Shown: in pieces, positions 44,702-52,894 of the stretch
Layout: every line of letters starts with the position of its first letter
How positions within the stretch are numbered: position 1 is the stretch's first letter
Source: Flavisphingopyxis sp963800335
Lineage (GTDB): Bacteria; Pseudomonadota; Alphaproteobacteria; Sphingomonadales; Sphingomonadaceae
Assembly: GCA_963800335.1 (NCBI GenBank)
Contig: CAWDAN010000007.1
Coordinates: 62,001-126,000 of the forward strand
Length of the DNA: 64,000 nucleotides
Direction: 5' to 3'
Translations under genes and position numbers: made by a program
The notes under the pieces: generated by a model
What the model was told of the DNA's origin: nothing
The model's database searches: none
What the model saw: only the letters and a program-made list of their open reading frames with translations

Positions 44702-45646
44702 ATGCCGCACCCCGCGCCCAAACCGCCGTCCGATGCTCCTCCGCTCAGCTTCCAGGACCTGATCCTGACGCTGCACGCCTATTGGGGGGCGCATGGCTGC
44801 GCGATCCTCCAGCCGTACGATCTCGAAATGGGGGCGGGGACGTTCCACACCGCCACCACGCTGCGCGCGCTCGGCCCCGATCCGTGGAACGCCGCCTTCG
44901 TCCAGCCGTGCCGCCGCCCGACCGACGGCCGCTATGGCGAAAATCCCAACCGGCTCGGCGCCTATTACCAGTATCAGGTGATCCTCAAGCCCAGCCCGCC
45001 CGACCTGCAGGCGCTCTATCTCGGCAGCCTCGCTGCGATCGGCATCGATCCGCTCAAGCACGACATCCGCTTCGTCGAGGACGACTGGGAATAGCCCACG
45101 CTCGGCGCCTGGGGTCTCGGCTGGGAGGTCTGGTGCGACGGCATGGAGGTCACCCAGTTCACCTATTTCCAGCAGATGGGCGGCTATGACTGCAAGCCGG
45201 TTTCGGGCGAGCTGACCTACGGGCTCGAACGGCTGGCCATGTATATCCAGGACAAGGATTCGATCCTCGACCTCGCCTACAACACGCCGCAGCCGGGCAT
45301 GCCCGCTTTGACCTATGGCGACATCTTCCTCGAGAACGAGAAGCAGATGTCGAAATGGAATTTCGAGGTCGCCGACACCGACACATTGTTCGACCTGTTC
45401 AAAAAGGCGGTCGCCGAGTGCGAGAACTGCCTCGAGCACAAGCTCCCGATCCCCGCTTATGAACAGGCGATCAAGGCGAGCCACGTGTTCAACACGCTGC
45501 AGGCGCGCGGCGTGATCTCGGTCCAGGAACGCGCCGCCTACATGGCGCGCGTCCGCGACCTCGCCAAGGGCGCGTGCACCGCGTGGATGGACCATAAGGG
45601 TGGGCGGAATGATGGTCGGTATCGTCTCTCCAAATCGTCATGCTGA
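44702..45646 (+). pseudogene. glyQ: glycyl-tRNA synthetase alpha subunit, internal amber codon
   Basis: Class II catalytic subunit of the alpha2beta2 GlyRS. FQDLILTLHAYWGAHGCAIL, MGAGTFHTATTLRALGPDPW, AFVQPCRRPTDGRYGENPNR and YQVILKPSP are intact up to FVEDDWE. Then comes TAG at 45092-45094, where TCG (Ser) is expected. The same frame continues PTLGAWGLGWEVWCDGMEVT, QFTYFQQMGG and ELTYGLERLAMYIQ to the end. No frameshift is needed, so this is a single substitution (C to A). The natural C terminus seems to be altered too: the last codons and the TGA at 45644-45646 lie inside a palindromic repeat. GlyRS is essential, so either this base is wrong or another GlyRS exists elsewhere. Confidence 0.85.
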
Positions 45647-45725
45647 ACTCGTTTCAGCATCCATCGTGCCCCAAGCGAAGGTGTCACGAGACGAGAAATG
45701 GACCCTGAACAAGTTCAGGGTGACG
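45636..45725. repeat. palindromic intergenic repeat between glyQ and glyS
   Basis: Two hairpins: ATGCTGAAC-TC-GTTTCAGCAT at 45640-45660 and CCCTGAAC-AA-GTTCAGGG at 45703-45720, flanked by CGTCA at the left and TGACG at the right. This is the pattern of dispersed REP-like elements common in sphingomonad genomes. It provides the stop codon of glyQ and ends 15 bases before the glyS ATG. Confidence 0.75.
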
Positions 45726-46861
45726 ATCGGGGGATCGTCATGACCGACTTCCTGCTCGAACTGCGCTCCGAGGAAATCCCCGCACGGATGCAGGCGAAGG
45801 CCGCCGCCGACCTCGCCCGCCTGTTCACCGAACAGCTCGCCGCCGCCGGCCTGACCGCCACCGAAACGCAGACATATCGTCACCCCGCGCCGCCTCGCGC
45901 TGATCGCGCGCGGCCTGCCCGACGCGACCGAGGCGGTCAGCGAGGAAGCCAAGGGCCCGCCCGAAGGCGCGCCCGATGCCGCCATCGACGGGTTCTGCCG
46001 CAAGGCCGGCGTCACCCGCGACCAGCTTGAGCTGCGCGACGTAAAGGGCCGCAACACGTATTTCGCGGTCATCGAGAAGCCCGGCCGCGCCACGCGCGAC
46101 GTGCTTGCCGAGGCGATCCCCGCCATCGTCCGCGCCTTTCCCTGGCCCAAGTCGATGCGCTGGGGCGCCGCGAGCCAGAGCACCGAATCGCTCCGCTGGG
46201 TCCGTCCCTTGCACGGCATCGTCGCGATCTTCGGCAGCGACCTCGTGCCGTGCACGATCGGCGAGGTCGCCTCGGGCTATGAAACGCTCGGCCACCGCTT
46301 CCACCACCCCGGCGTCATCACCATCGGCGGCGCCGACGATTATGCCGAGAAACTGCGCGCCTGCCACGTCATCGTCGATGCAGAGGAACGCCGCGCGATC
46401 ATCCGCGACGGTGCGAAAGCGCTTGCCGCCGACCAAGGCCTCGACTGGATCGTCGACGAAGCCCTCGTTGCCGAAAACGCCGGCCTGACCGAATGGCCGG
46501 TGCCGCTGATCGGCAGCTTCGACCCCGATTTCCTCAGCGTCCCGCGCGAGGTGATCCAGCTGACGCTCGCCACCAACCAGAAATACTTCGTCCTCAACGA
46601 TGCGGCGACGGCCAAGCTCGCCCCCGCCTTCATCTGCGTCGCCAATATCGATGCGAACGACGGCGGCGCGGCGATCGTCGACGGCAACCGAAAGGTCCTC
46701 GCCGCCCGCCTCTCCGACGCGCGCCACTTCTGGGACCAGGACCGCAAGAAAACGCTCGCGCAGCACGCCGAGGGCCTCGCCCGCATCACCTTCCACGAAA
46801 AGCTCGGCACCGTGGCCGACAAGGTCGATCGCGTCGCGAAGCTGGCGCGCTGGCTGGTGAG

Positions 46862-46972
46862 AAGGGATCGTCAAAGCCGCCCCGGAGGGAGGGGACTGCG
46901 AAGCGGTAGTCGCAAGGCACGACGAAGCCCGCACGTGCTGAGCCCCCCCACCTCCCGCCGGGAGGAGTCCTG
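46862..46972. repeat. GC-rich insert within glyS
   Basis: About 110 bases not expected in GlyS, between KLARWLV and ATLAEQAARLAKADLV. It contains GGAGGGAGGGG on the left and a C7 run with CACCTCCCGCCGGGAGG on the right, which can fold on one another. Its boundaries are approximate. It may be a second palindromic element, or a naturally long loop with errors. Confidence 0.4.
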
Positions 46973-47795
46973 CCACCCTCGCCGAACAGGCCGCGCGCCT
47001 CGCCAAGGCCGATCTCGTCACCGAAATGGTCGGCGAGTTTCCCGAACTGCAGGGCGTCATCGGCGGCTATTACGCCCGCGCCGAAGGCCTCGCCCAGCGG
47101 TCGCCGACGCGATCCGCGACCATTACAAGCCGGTCGGGCAGGGCGACGACGTCCCCACCGCGCCGGTGACCGTGGCGGTGAGCTTGGCGGATAAGCTGGA
47201 TACGCTGGTTCGAGTTTTTCGCAATCGATCAGACGGCCGACTGGGTCGAAGGATCCATTCGCGCTTCGTCGAGCAGCATTGCGCGATCACTTGTCGAGAC
47301 GAATTGCGCTTCGATTGACGAACTCACGGTCGACTGATTCGCGTGGATTGCGCATCTACGCGATGGTTTGGCGAACGCTCAGGATGTATCGAGAGACAGC
47401 GATCTGACGAGCCTTTGATGTCGCTGAACTGCTGAGCGGCGATTCGATGATCGAGATGACAGCATCTCTGAACGCTCGAGACAGGTGACAGGAATTCCGG
47501 GAGAGCTTCGATACGTTCGTCGCGATATGGCTGAATCCTCGCGATGATGAATCGCTGTCTCGACTTCTTCGCCGACCGCCTCAAGGTCCAGCAACGCGAA
47601 GCGGGCGTCCGCCACGACCTGATCGATGCGGTGTTCGCGCTCGGCGGCGAGGACGATCTCGTCCGCCTGCTCGCGCGGGTGAAGGCGTTGCAGGCGTTCA
47701 TCGAAACCCCCGAAGGCACCAACCTGCTCGCCGGCTACAAGCGCGCCGCGAACATCCTCAAGAAAGAGGGCTGGGGCGACCCTGACACCAACGGC

Positions 47796-47855
47796 GCTCA
47801 CCCTGAGCCTGTCGAAGGGTCATCTGAGGGGCTTCGACAGGCTCAGCCTGAGCGC
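47796..47855. repeat. 60-bp palindrome inserted in frame in glyS
   Basis: Arms of 23 bases (47796-47818 and 47833-47855) pair at 21 of 23 positions around a 14-base loop. Read in the glyS frame it encodes a 20-residue insert containing HPEPVEG and RQAQPE, the peptide that this type of element produces. The length is a multiple of three, so glyS stays open through it. Confidence 0.8.
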
Positions 47856-48236
47856 GAGCGGGATAATTCGCTTTCCTACACATTGGAAAATGCCGAAGCT
47901 GCCCTCGTCGCCGCGCTCGATTCGGCTGAACCCGCCGCGCGCGACGCGATCGCGCGCGAGGATTTCGCCGCCGCAATGGCCGCACTCGCATCGTTGCGCG
48001 CACCGATCGACACGTTTTTCGAGGAGGTCATCGTCAACGATCCCGATCCTGACAAACGCGCCGCCCGCTTGCGGCTGCTCGCGCGCATCCGCACCGCGGT
48101 CCACGCCGTCGCCGACTTCTCGCGGATCGAGGGATGAGCGGTCTGCGAGGCGAGAGTGACTTCGCAATAGGCCACAGCCGTGAACCTGCCCCTGGACGGT
48201 GTGAACCGCATGAACTTGTCAGCTCGAAGGCCGCCC

Positions 48237-48292
48237 GTGGGCAAACAGCCGTGAGCAACCAGAAGTGAGCAAACAGGCGTGAGCAAGCATTC
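48237..48292 (+). repeat. four 14-bp tandem units at the ppdK start
   Basis: GTGGGCAAACAGCC, GTGAGCAACCAGAA, GTGAGCAAACAGGC and GTGAGCAAGCATTC follow one another exactly every 14 bases. Each begins with GTG. Only the last GTG (48279) is in the ppdK frame; the others fall in the other frames because 14 is not a multiple of three. Confidence 0.85.
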
Positions 48293-50975
48293 GATCTATC
48301 GTTTCGGCGGCGGCGCGACCGACGCTGCCGACGCCGGCGTCGCGGGCGACAAGACCCTGCTCGGCGGCAAGGGCGCCAATCTCGCCGGCATGGCCGCGAT
48401 CGATCTGCCCGTTCCGCCGGGGATCACGATCGGCACCGACATGTGCGCGACCTACATCGCCGCCGACCGCAGCTTCACCGATGATTTCCTCGCCGCGCTG
48501 ACCGATGGCATCGGCCATATCGAGACCGCGACGGGAAAGCGCTTCGGCGATCCCGCCAATCCGCTGCTCGTCTCGGTCCGCTCGGGCGCGCGCGTCTCGA
48601 TGCCCGGGATGATGGACACCGTCCTCAATTTGGGCCTCAACGACGCCACCGTCGAAGGCCTCGCTGCCGCCTCGGGCGATGCGCGCTTCGCCTGGGACAG
48701 CTATCGCCGCTTCGTCCAGATGTACGCCGACGTCGTCCTCGGCCTCGACCACGGCCTGTTCGAGGAAGCGCTCGAAATCGCCAAGGAAGACCGCGGCTTT
48801 GCCGACGATACCGAGATGGGTGCCGACCACTGGCGCGCGCTCGTCGGCGAATACAAGGCGATCGTCGCCGCCGAACTCGGCCGCGATTTCCCGCAGGACG
48901 TCAATGAACAGCTGACCCGCGCGATCGGCGCGGTGTTCGACAGCTGGCAGTCCGAACGCGCCCGCGTCTATCGCCGGATCAACGCGATCCCGCACGACTG
49001 GGGCACCGCGGTCAATGTCCAGGCGATGGTGTTCGGCAACATGGGCGACACCTCGGCGACCGGCGTCGCCTTCACCCGCAACCCGTCGACCGGCGAAAAG
49101 GCGTGGTACGGCGAATGGCTCGTCAACGCGCAGGGCGAGGACGTCGTCGCCGGGATCCGCACGCCGCAATATCTCACGCTCGCCGCACGCGACGAGGCGG
49201 GCGCACGCCTGCCGAGCATGGAAGAGGCGATGCCCGAGGTGTTCGGCGAGCTCGGCCGCGTCTTCGACACGCTCGAAACGCATTATCGCGACATGCAGGA
49301 CATCGAATTCACCGTCGAACGCGGGCAGCTCTGGATGCTGCAGACGCGCGCCGGCAAGCGCACCGCGCCCGCCGCGCTCAAGATCGCGGTCGACATGGCG
49401 CATGAAGGCCTGATCAGCGAGGAAGAGGCGGTCGCCCGCGTCGAAGCACAGGCGCTCGACCAGCTGCTCCACCCCTCGCTCGATCCCGCCGCCGTCCGCG
49501 ACGTCGTCGCGCGCGGCCTGCCGGCGTCCCCGGGCGCCGCCTCGGGCATCGCGGTGTTCGATGCCGATACCGCCGAACGCCGCGCTGGCGCGGGCGATCG
49601 CGTCATCCTCATCCGCACCGAAACCAGCCCCGAAGACATTCACGGCATGCACGCCGCCGCCGGCATCCTCACCGCGCGCGGTGGCATGACGAGCCACGCC
49701 GCGGTCGTCGCGCGCGGCATGGGGCGCCCCTGCGTCTCGGGCGCGGGCACGCTGTCGATCGACGCCAGGGCGGGCAGCCTCAAGGTCGCCGGCCGCGCCT
49801 TTGCCGAGGGCGACATGCTGACCATCGACGGCAGCACCGGCGAAGTCATGGCGGGCGAGGTTGCCACCGTGCAGCCCGAACTCAGCGGCGATTTCGGCGT
49901 GCTGATGGGCTGGGCCGACAAGGTGCGCAGATTGGGCGTGCGCGCCAACGCCGAAACCCCCGCCGATTGCCGCGTCGCGCGCGAATTCGGCGCCGAGGGG
50001 ATCGGCCTGTGCCGGACCGAGCACATGTTCTTCGACGCCGCCCGCATCGCCGCGGTGCGCGAGATGATCCTCGCCGATGACGAGGCGGGCCGCCGCGTCG
50101 CGCTCGCCAAGCTGCTGCCCGAACAGCGCGCCGATTTCGCCGGCATCTTTACCGAGATGGCGGGGCTGCCCGTCACGATCCGCCTGCTCGATCCGCCGCT
50201 GCACGAATTCCTGCCGCACGCCGACAAGGATTTCGACGAGGTCGCCGCCGCTTCGGGCGTGTCGGTCGAGAAACTGCGCGCCCGCGCTGCCGAGCTGCAC
50301 GAATTCAACCCGATGCTCGGCCATCGCGGCTGTCGTCTCGGCGTCACCTACCCCGAGATCTACGAGATGCAGGCGCGCGCGATCTTCGAAGCCGCGATCG
50401 ATGTCGCCGAATCGTCGGGCGATGCCCCGATTCCCGAGATCATGATCCCGCTCGTCGCACGCGCACGCGAACTCGAACTGATGAAGGCGGTCGTCGATGA
50501 CACCGCGCGCGCGGTATTCGCCGAGCGCGGGCGCGATATCGTCTATCTCGTCGGCACGATGATCGAACTGCCGCGCGCCTGCCTGATGGCCGGTGAAATC
50601 GCCGCGAGCGCCCAATTCTTCAGCTTCGGCACCAACGACCTCACCCAGACTACGCTCGGCGTCAGCCGCGACGATGCCGGGCGTTTCCTCGGCACCTATG
50701 TCGACAAGGGGATCTACGCGACCGACCCGTTCGTCAGCATCGACGTCGCCGGCGTCGGTCAGCTGATCGAGCTCGCTGCCCAGCGGGGCAGGGGCGCGCG
50801 CGACGGGCTCAAGCTCGGCATCTGCGGCGAACATGGCGGCGATCCCGCCAGCATCGACTTTTGCGAGAGCGTGCGGCTAGATTACGTTTCGGCCTCGCCC
50901 TATCGCGTCCCGATCGCGCGGCTTGCCGCGGCGCAGGCGGCGCTTTCGGCCCGCAAGTCGAGCGACGACAAATAA
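48279..50975 (+). CDS. ppdK: pyruvate, phosphate dikinase
   Basis: 898 residues, interconverting pyruvate, ATP and Pi with PEP, AMP and PPi. Domains in order: ATP-grasp nucleotide domain (GGKGANLAGMAAIDLPVPPG near 30, SVRSGARVSMPGMMDTVLNL, and TGVAFTRNPSTGEKAWYGEW near 265-285). Then the phosphohistidine domain with GGMTSHAAVVARGMG (His near 473). Then the PEP/pyruvate barrel with GIGLCRTEHMFF, MLGHRGCRLGVTYPEIYEMQ, FFSFGTNDLTQTTLG and the end motif LKLGICGEHGGDPASIDF. GTG at 48279 starts the last of four tandem 14-bp units. No strong Shine-Dalgarno precedes it. The gene is clean, in contrast to glyS just before it. Confidence 0.96.
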   Translation: MSKHSIYRFGGGATDAADAGVAGDKTLLGGKGANLAGMAAIDLPVPPGITIGTDMCATYIAADRSFTDDFLAALTDGIGHIETATGKRFGDPANPLLVSVRSGARVSMPGMMDTVLNLGLNDATVEGLAAASGDARFAWDSYRRFVQMYADVVLGLDHGLFEEALEIAKEDRGFADDTEMGADHWRALVGEYKAIVAAELGRDFPQDVNEQLTRAIGAVFDSWQSERARVYRRINAIPHDWGTAVNVQAMVFGNMGDTSATGVAFTRNPSTGEKAWYGEWLVNAQGEDVVAGIRTPQYLTLAARDEAGARLPSMEEAMPEVFGELGRVFDTLETHYRDMQDIEFTVERGQLWMLQTRAGKRTAPAALKIAVDMAHEGLISEEEAVARVEAQALDQLLHPSLDPAAVRDVVARGLPASPGAASGIAVFDADTAERRAGAGDRVILIRTETSPEDIHGMHAAAGILTARGGMTSHAAVVARGMGRPCVSGAGTLSIDARAGSLKVAGRAFAEGDMLTIDGSTGEVMAGEVATVQPELSGDFGVLMGWADKVRRLGVRANAETPADCRVAREFGAEGIGLCRTEHMFFDAARIAAVREMILADDEAGRRVALAKLLPEQRADFAGIFTEMAGLPVTIRLLDPPLHEFLPHADKDFDEVAAASGVSVEKLRARAAELHEFNPMLGHRGCRLGVTYPEIYEMQARAIFEAAIDVAESSGDAPIPEIMIPLVARARELELMKAVVDDTARAVFAERGRDIVYLVGTMIELPRACLMAGEIAASAQFFSFGTNDLTQTTLGVSRDDAGRFLGTYVDKGIYATDPFVSIDVAGVGQLIELAAQRGRGARDGLKLGICGEHGGDPASIDFCESVRLDYVSASPYRVPIARLAAAQAALSARKSSDDK

Positions 50976-51043
50976 GCGCGAAAGGGGGGTTGCGCCATCG
51001 CGGCGATCCGCCTATTTCGCCCCCTCTGCCGCCCGTCGGCAGT

Positions 51044-51120
51044 GCGCCCGTAGCTCAGCTGGATAGAGTGCTTGACTACGAATCAAGGGGTCGGAGGTTC
51101 GAATCCTTCCGGGCGCACCA
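51044..51120 (+). tRNA. tRNA-Arg (ACG)
   Basis: It begins GCGCCCGTAGCTCAGCTGGA, with anticodon loop CTACGAA in the stem CTTGA/TCAAG, a T arm GGTTCGAATCC, acceptor GGGCGCA and encoded CCA to 51120. ACG is the usual wobble-inosine arginine anticodon. Confidence 0.96.
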
Positions 51121-51124
51121 TTAC

Positions 51125-51156
51125 AAAAGGGCGCCTCCGTCGGAGGCGCCCTTTTT
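51125..51156. terminator. bidirectional Rho-independent terminator
   Basis: A perfect stem GGGCGCCTCC-gtc-GGAGGCGCCC (51129-51151) lies between AAAA on the left and TTTTT (51152-51156) on the right. It ends tRNA-Arg transcription and, from the other side, grpE, whose stop lies 38 bases away. Confidence 0.9.
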
Positions 51157-51193
51157 GGTTTCGGGCGGTTTGCCGGCCGAAGCCGCCGCTGGG

Positions 51194-51763
51194 TCAGGGC
51201 GCCTTGGCAACCCCGACGAGCGCCGGACGCAGCAGCCGGTCCTTGATCATGTAGCCCGACTGCATTTCCTGGACGATCGTCCCCGGCGTGGCTTCGGCAT
51301 CGGGGATCTCGACCATCGCCTGGTGGCGGTTGGGGTCGAGCGGTTCGCCGATCGTGTCGATTCGCTTGATCCCGTGGCGTTCGAACACCGTTTCGATCTC
51401 GCGCCCCGTCGCCTCGATACCGGCGATGACGCCTTTCAGCTTGTCGTCGGACTTGAGGTCGGCGGGAATGGCGGCAAGGCCGCGCGCCAGGTTGTCGGCG
51501 ACCGACAGCATGTCGCGGGCGAACTTGGTCGCCGCATAGCTGTGCGCCTCGGCCAGCTCGCGTTCGTGGCGACGGCGGACGTTCTCGGTTTCGGCGCGGG
51601 CATAAAGCAGGTCCTGGCGCATCTTGTCGAAATCGGCCTCAAGCTCGGCAAAGCGATCGTGTTCCTCGAGCTCGGGGGCCTCTGCGGCGGTTTCCTGACG
51701 CAGCTCTTCGGCTCCGTTTTCAGGCGTTTCGGTTTCGTTTTCGGGCATTTCGTTTTCGGTCAT
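51194..51763 (-). CDS. grpE: nucleotide exchange factor GrpE
   Basis: 189 residues, DnaK cochaperone. There is an acidic disordered N terminus (MTENEMPENETETPENGAEE), a long dimerising helix (about 35-95, with EADFDKMRQDLLYARAETEN), then the four-helix/beta part with the family signature FERHGIKRIDTIGEPLDPNRHQAM and VQEMQSGYMIKDRLLRPALV. The ATG at 51763 overlaps the hrcA stop by one base (TAATG). The upstream extension of this frame, to 52432, is antisense or alternative reading of hrcA. Confidence 0.95.
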   Translation of the reverse strand: MTENEMPENETETPENGAEELRQETAAEAPELEEHDRFAELEADFDKMRQDLLYARAETENVRRRHERELAEAHSYAATKFARDMLSVADNLARGLAAIPADLKSDDKLKGVIAGIEATGREIETVFERHGIKRIDTIGEPLDPNRHQAMVEIPDAEATPGTIVQEMQSGYMIKDRLLRPALVGVAKAP

Positions 51764-52818
51764 TATGTAATCAATCTCGACAGCATTTGAGCGGTGAAAT
51801 CTACCATGGGCACGATGCGGGCATAGTTCAAGCGAATGGGGCCGATCACGCCGACGACACCGACGACGCGGTCCTCGCTGTTGCGGTACGGCGCGGCGAT
51901 CACGCTCGATCCCGACAGCGAGAACAATTCGTTCTCCGCGCCGATGAAAATCCGCGTCGCCTGGCCGTCGCGCGTCAGGCCGAGCAACCGGGCGATCTCC
52001 TGCTTGCTCTCGAGCGCGTCGAGCAGCCCGCGGACGCGCTCGATGTCGCTCGCTGCGGCGGCGTCGATCAGGTTCGCCGCACCGCGCACGATCAACACCG
52101 GGCGATCGGCGGCATCTTCGCTCCACGTCGCGAGACCCCGCGTGATGAGCTCGCTCGCCGCCCGGTCGAGCGCGATGCGCTCGTTCTCGAGCTCGTCGCG
52201 AAGCCGTGCTTGCGCCTGCGGCAGAGTCAGTCCGCCAAGCATCGCGGTGACGTAATTGCCCGCTTCTACCAGTGCCGAGGGCGGAATCGGTTCGGTGAGT
52301 TCGATCACGCGATTCTCGACGCTGCCGTCGCTGCCGACCAGCACCGCAAGCGTCTGCGTCTCGGACAGCGGGACGAAGCTCATCTGCTTCAGCACCGGCT
52401 CGCTTTTCGGCACGAGCACGAGGCCCGCACACGACGACAGGCCCGACAGAGCCATCGTGGCCGCCGCCAGCGCGTCCTCGACCGGGCCGTCGCCACCGAG
52501 CTGTGCCTCGATCTGCGCGCGCACTCCGGCATCGGGCTCATCGACTTGCATCATGCCATCGACGAACAGGCGCAGGCCGCTGATCGTCGGCATCCGTCCG
52601 GCGCTGGTATGCGGCGCGGCGAGCAGGCCGAGCCCCTCGAGGTCCTGCATCACGCCGCGGATCGACGCAGGCGACAGGTTGAGCCGTCCGGCCTGTGAGA
52701 TCGTTCGGGACCCCACCGGCGCGCCCGTCGCGAGATAGCTTTCGACCACCAGCCGAAAGATATCGCGGGCGCGATCGTTGAGGTCGCCAATATCATAAGG
52801 TGCGGCGGGCGGGGTCAT
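51763..52818 (-). CDS. hrcA: heat-inducible transcription repressor HrcA
   Basis: 351 residues. The N-terminal winged helix (about 10-85: DRARDIFRLVVESYLATGAP, VGSRTISQ, LSPASIRGVMQDLEGLGLL) binds CIRCE elements. A GAF-like domain follows, ending with the conserved VVGVVGVIGPIRLNYARIVP. No CIRCE inverted repeat was seen near this gene, so its targets (groESL, dnaKJ) are elsewhere. The ATG at 52818 is preferred; the frame stays open upstream only because it runs antisense to rph. Divergent from rph by 76 bases. Confidence 0.95.
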   Translation of the reverse strand: MTPPAAPYDIGDLNDRARDIFRLVVESYLATGAPVGSRTISQAGRLNLSPASIRGVMQDLEGLGLLAAPHTSAGRMPTISGLRLFVDGMMQVDEPDAGVRAQIEAQLGGDGPVEDALAAATMALSGLSSCAGLVLVPKSEPVLKQMSFVPLSETQTLAVLVGSDGSVENRVIELTEPIPPSALVEAGNYVTAMLGGLTLPQAQARLRDELENERIALDRAASELITRGLATWSEDAADRPVLIVRGAANLIDAAAASDIERVRGLLDALESKQEIARLLGLTRDGQATRIFIGAENELFSLSGSSVIAAPYRNSEDRVVGVVGVIGPIRLNYARIVPMVDFTAQMLSRLIT

Positions 52819-52894
52819 GTCAGCGATGTAAGGTGGCTGGCATGGTCGGCGCAAGGTCGCTAGGGCGTGGGCATCATTCACAGGAGACGAATTC

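Larger units (their letters stand above)
45740..48137 (+). pseudogene. glyS: glycyl-tRNA synthetase beta subunit, several lesions and two inserts
   Basis: MTDFLLELRSEEIPARMQAK opens the tRNA-binding subunit. An extra C near 45882 shifts the frame, after which RRLALIARGLPDATEAVSEE to FHEKLGTVADKVDRVAKLAR continues correctly. A shift near 46861, a GC-rich insert (46862-46972) with a TGA at about 46938, and a missing G near 47099 follow. AVADAIRDHYKPVGQGDD and SLADKLDTLV are again readable. From 47216 to 47540 the expected sequence is barely recognisable. Then FFADRLKVQQREAGVRHDLI and the anticodon-domain end follow cleanly to 48137, containing a 60-base palindrome in frame. Motif order leaves no doubt about identity; whether it works is open. 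Confidence 0.85.

Noticed and set aside
48219..50834. 871-codon minus-strand ORF opposite ppdK
   Set aside because: Antisense shadow of a fully conserved PPDK. GC-rich codons leave the opposite strand free of stops. The translation is low-complexity Arg/Ala/Asp with no motif.
52819..52894. Possible CIRCE element near hrcA
   Set aside because: No TTAGCACTC-N9-GAGTGCTAA or close variant in the hrcA-rph gap or elsewhere in the window.
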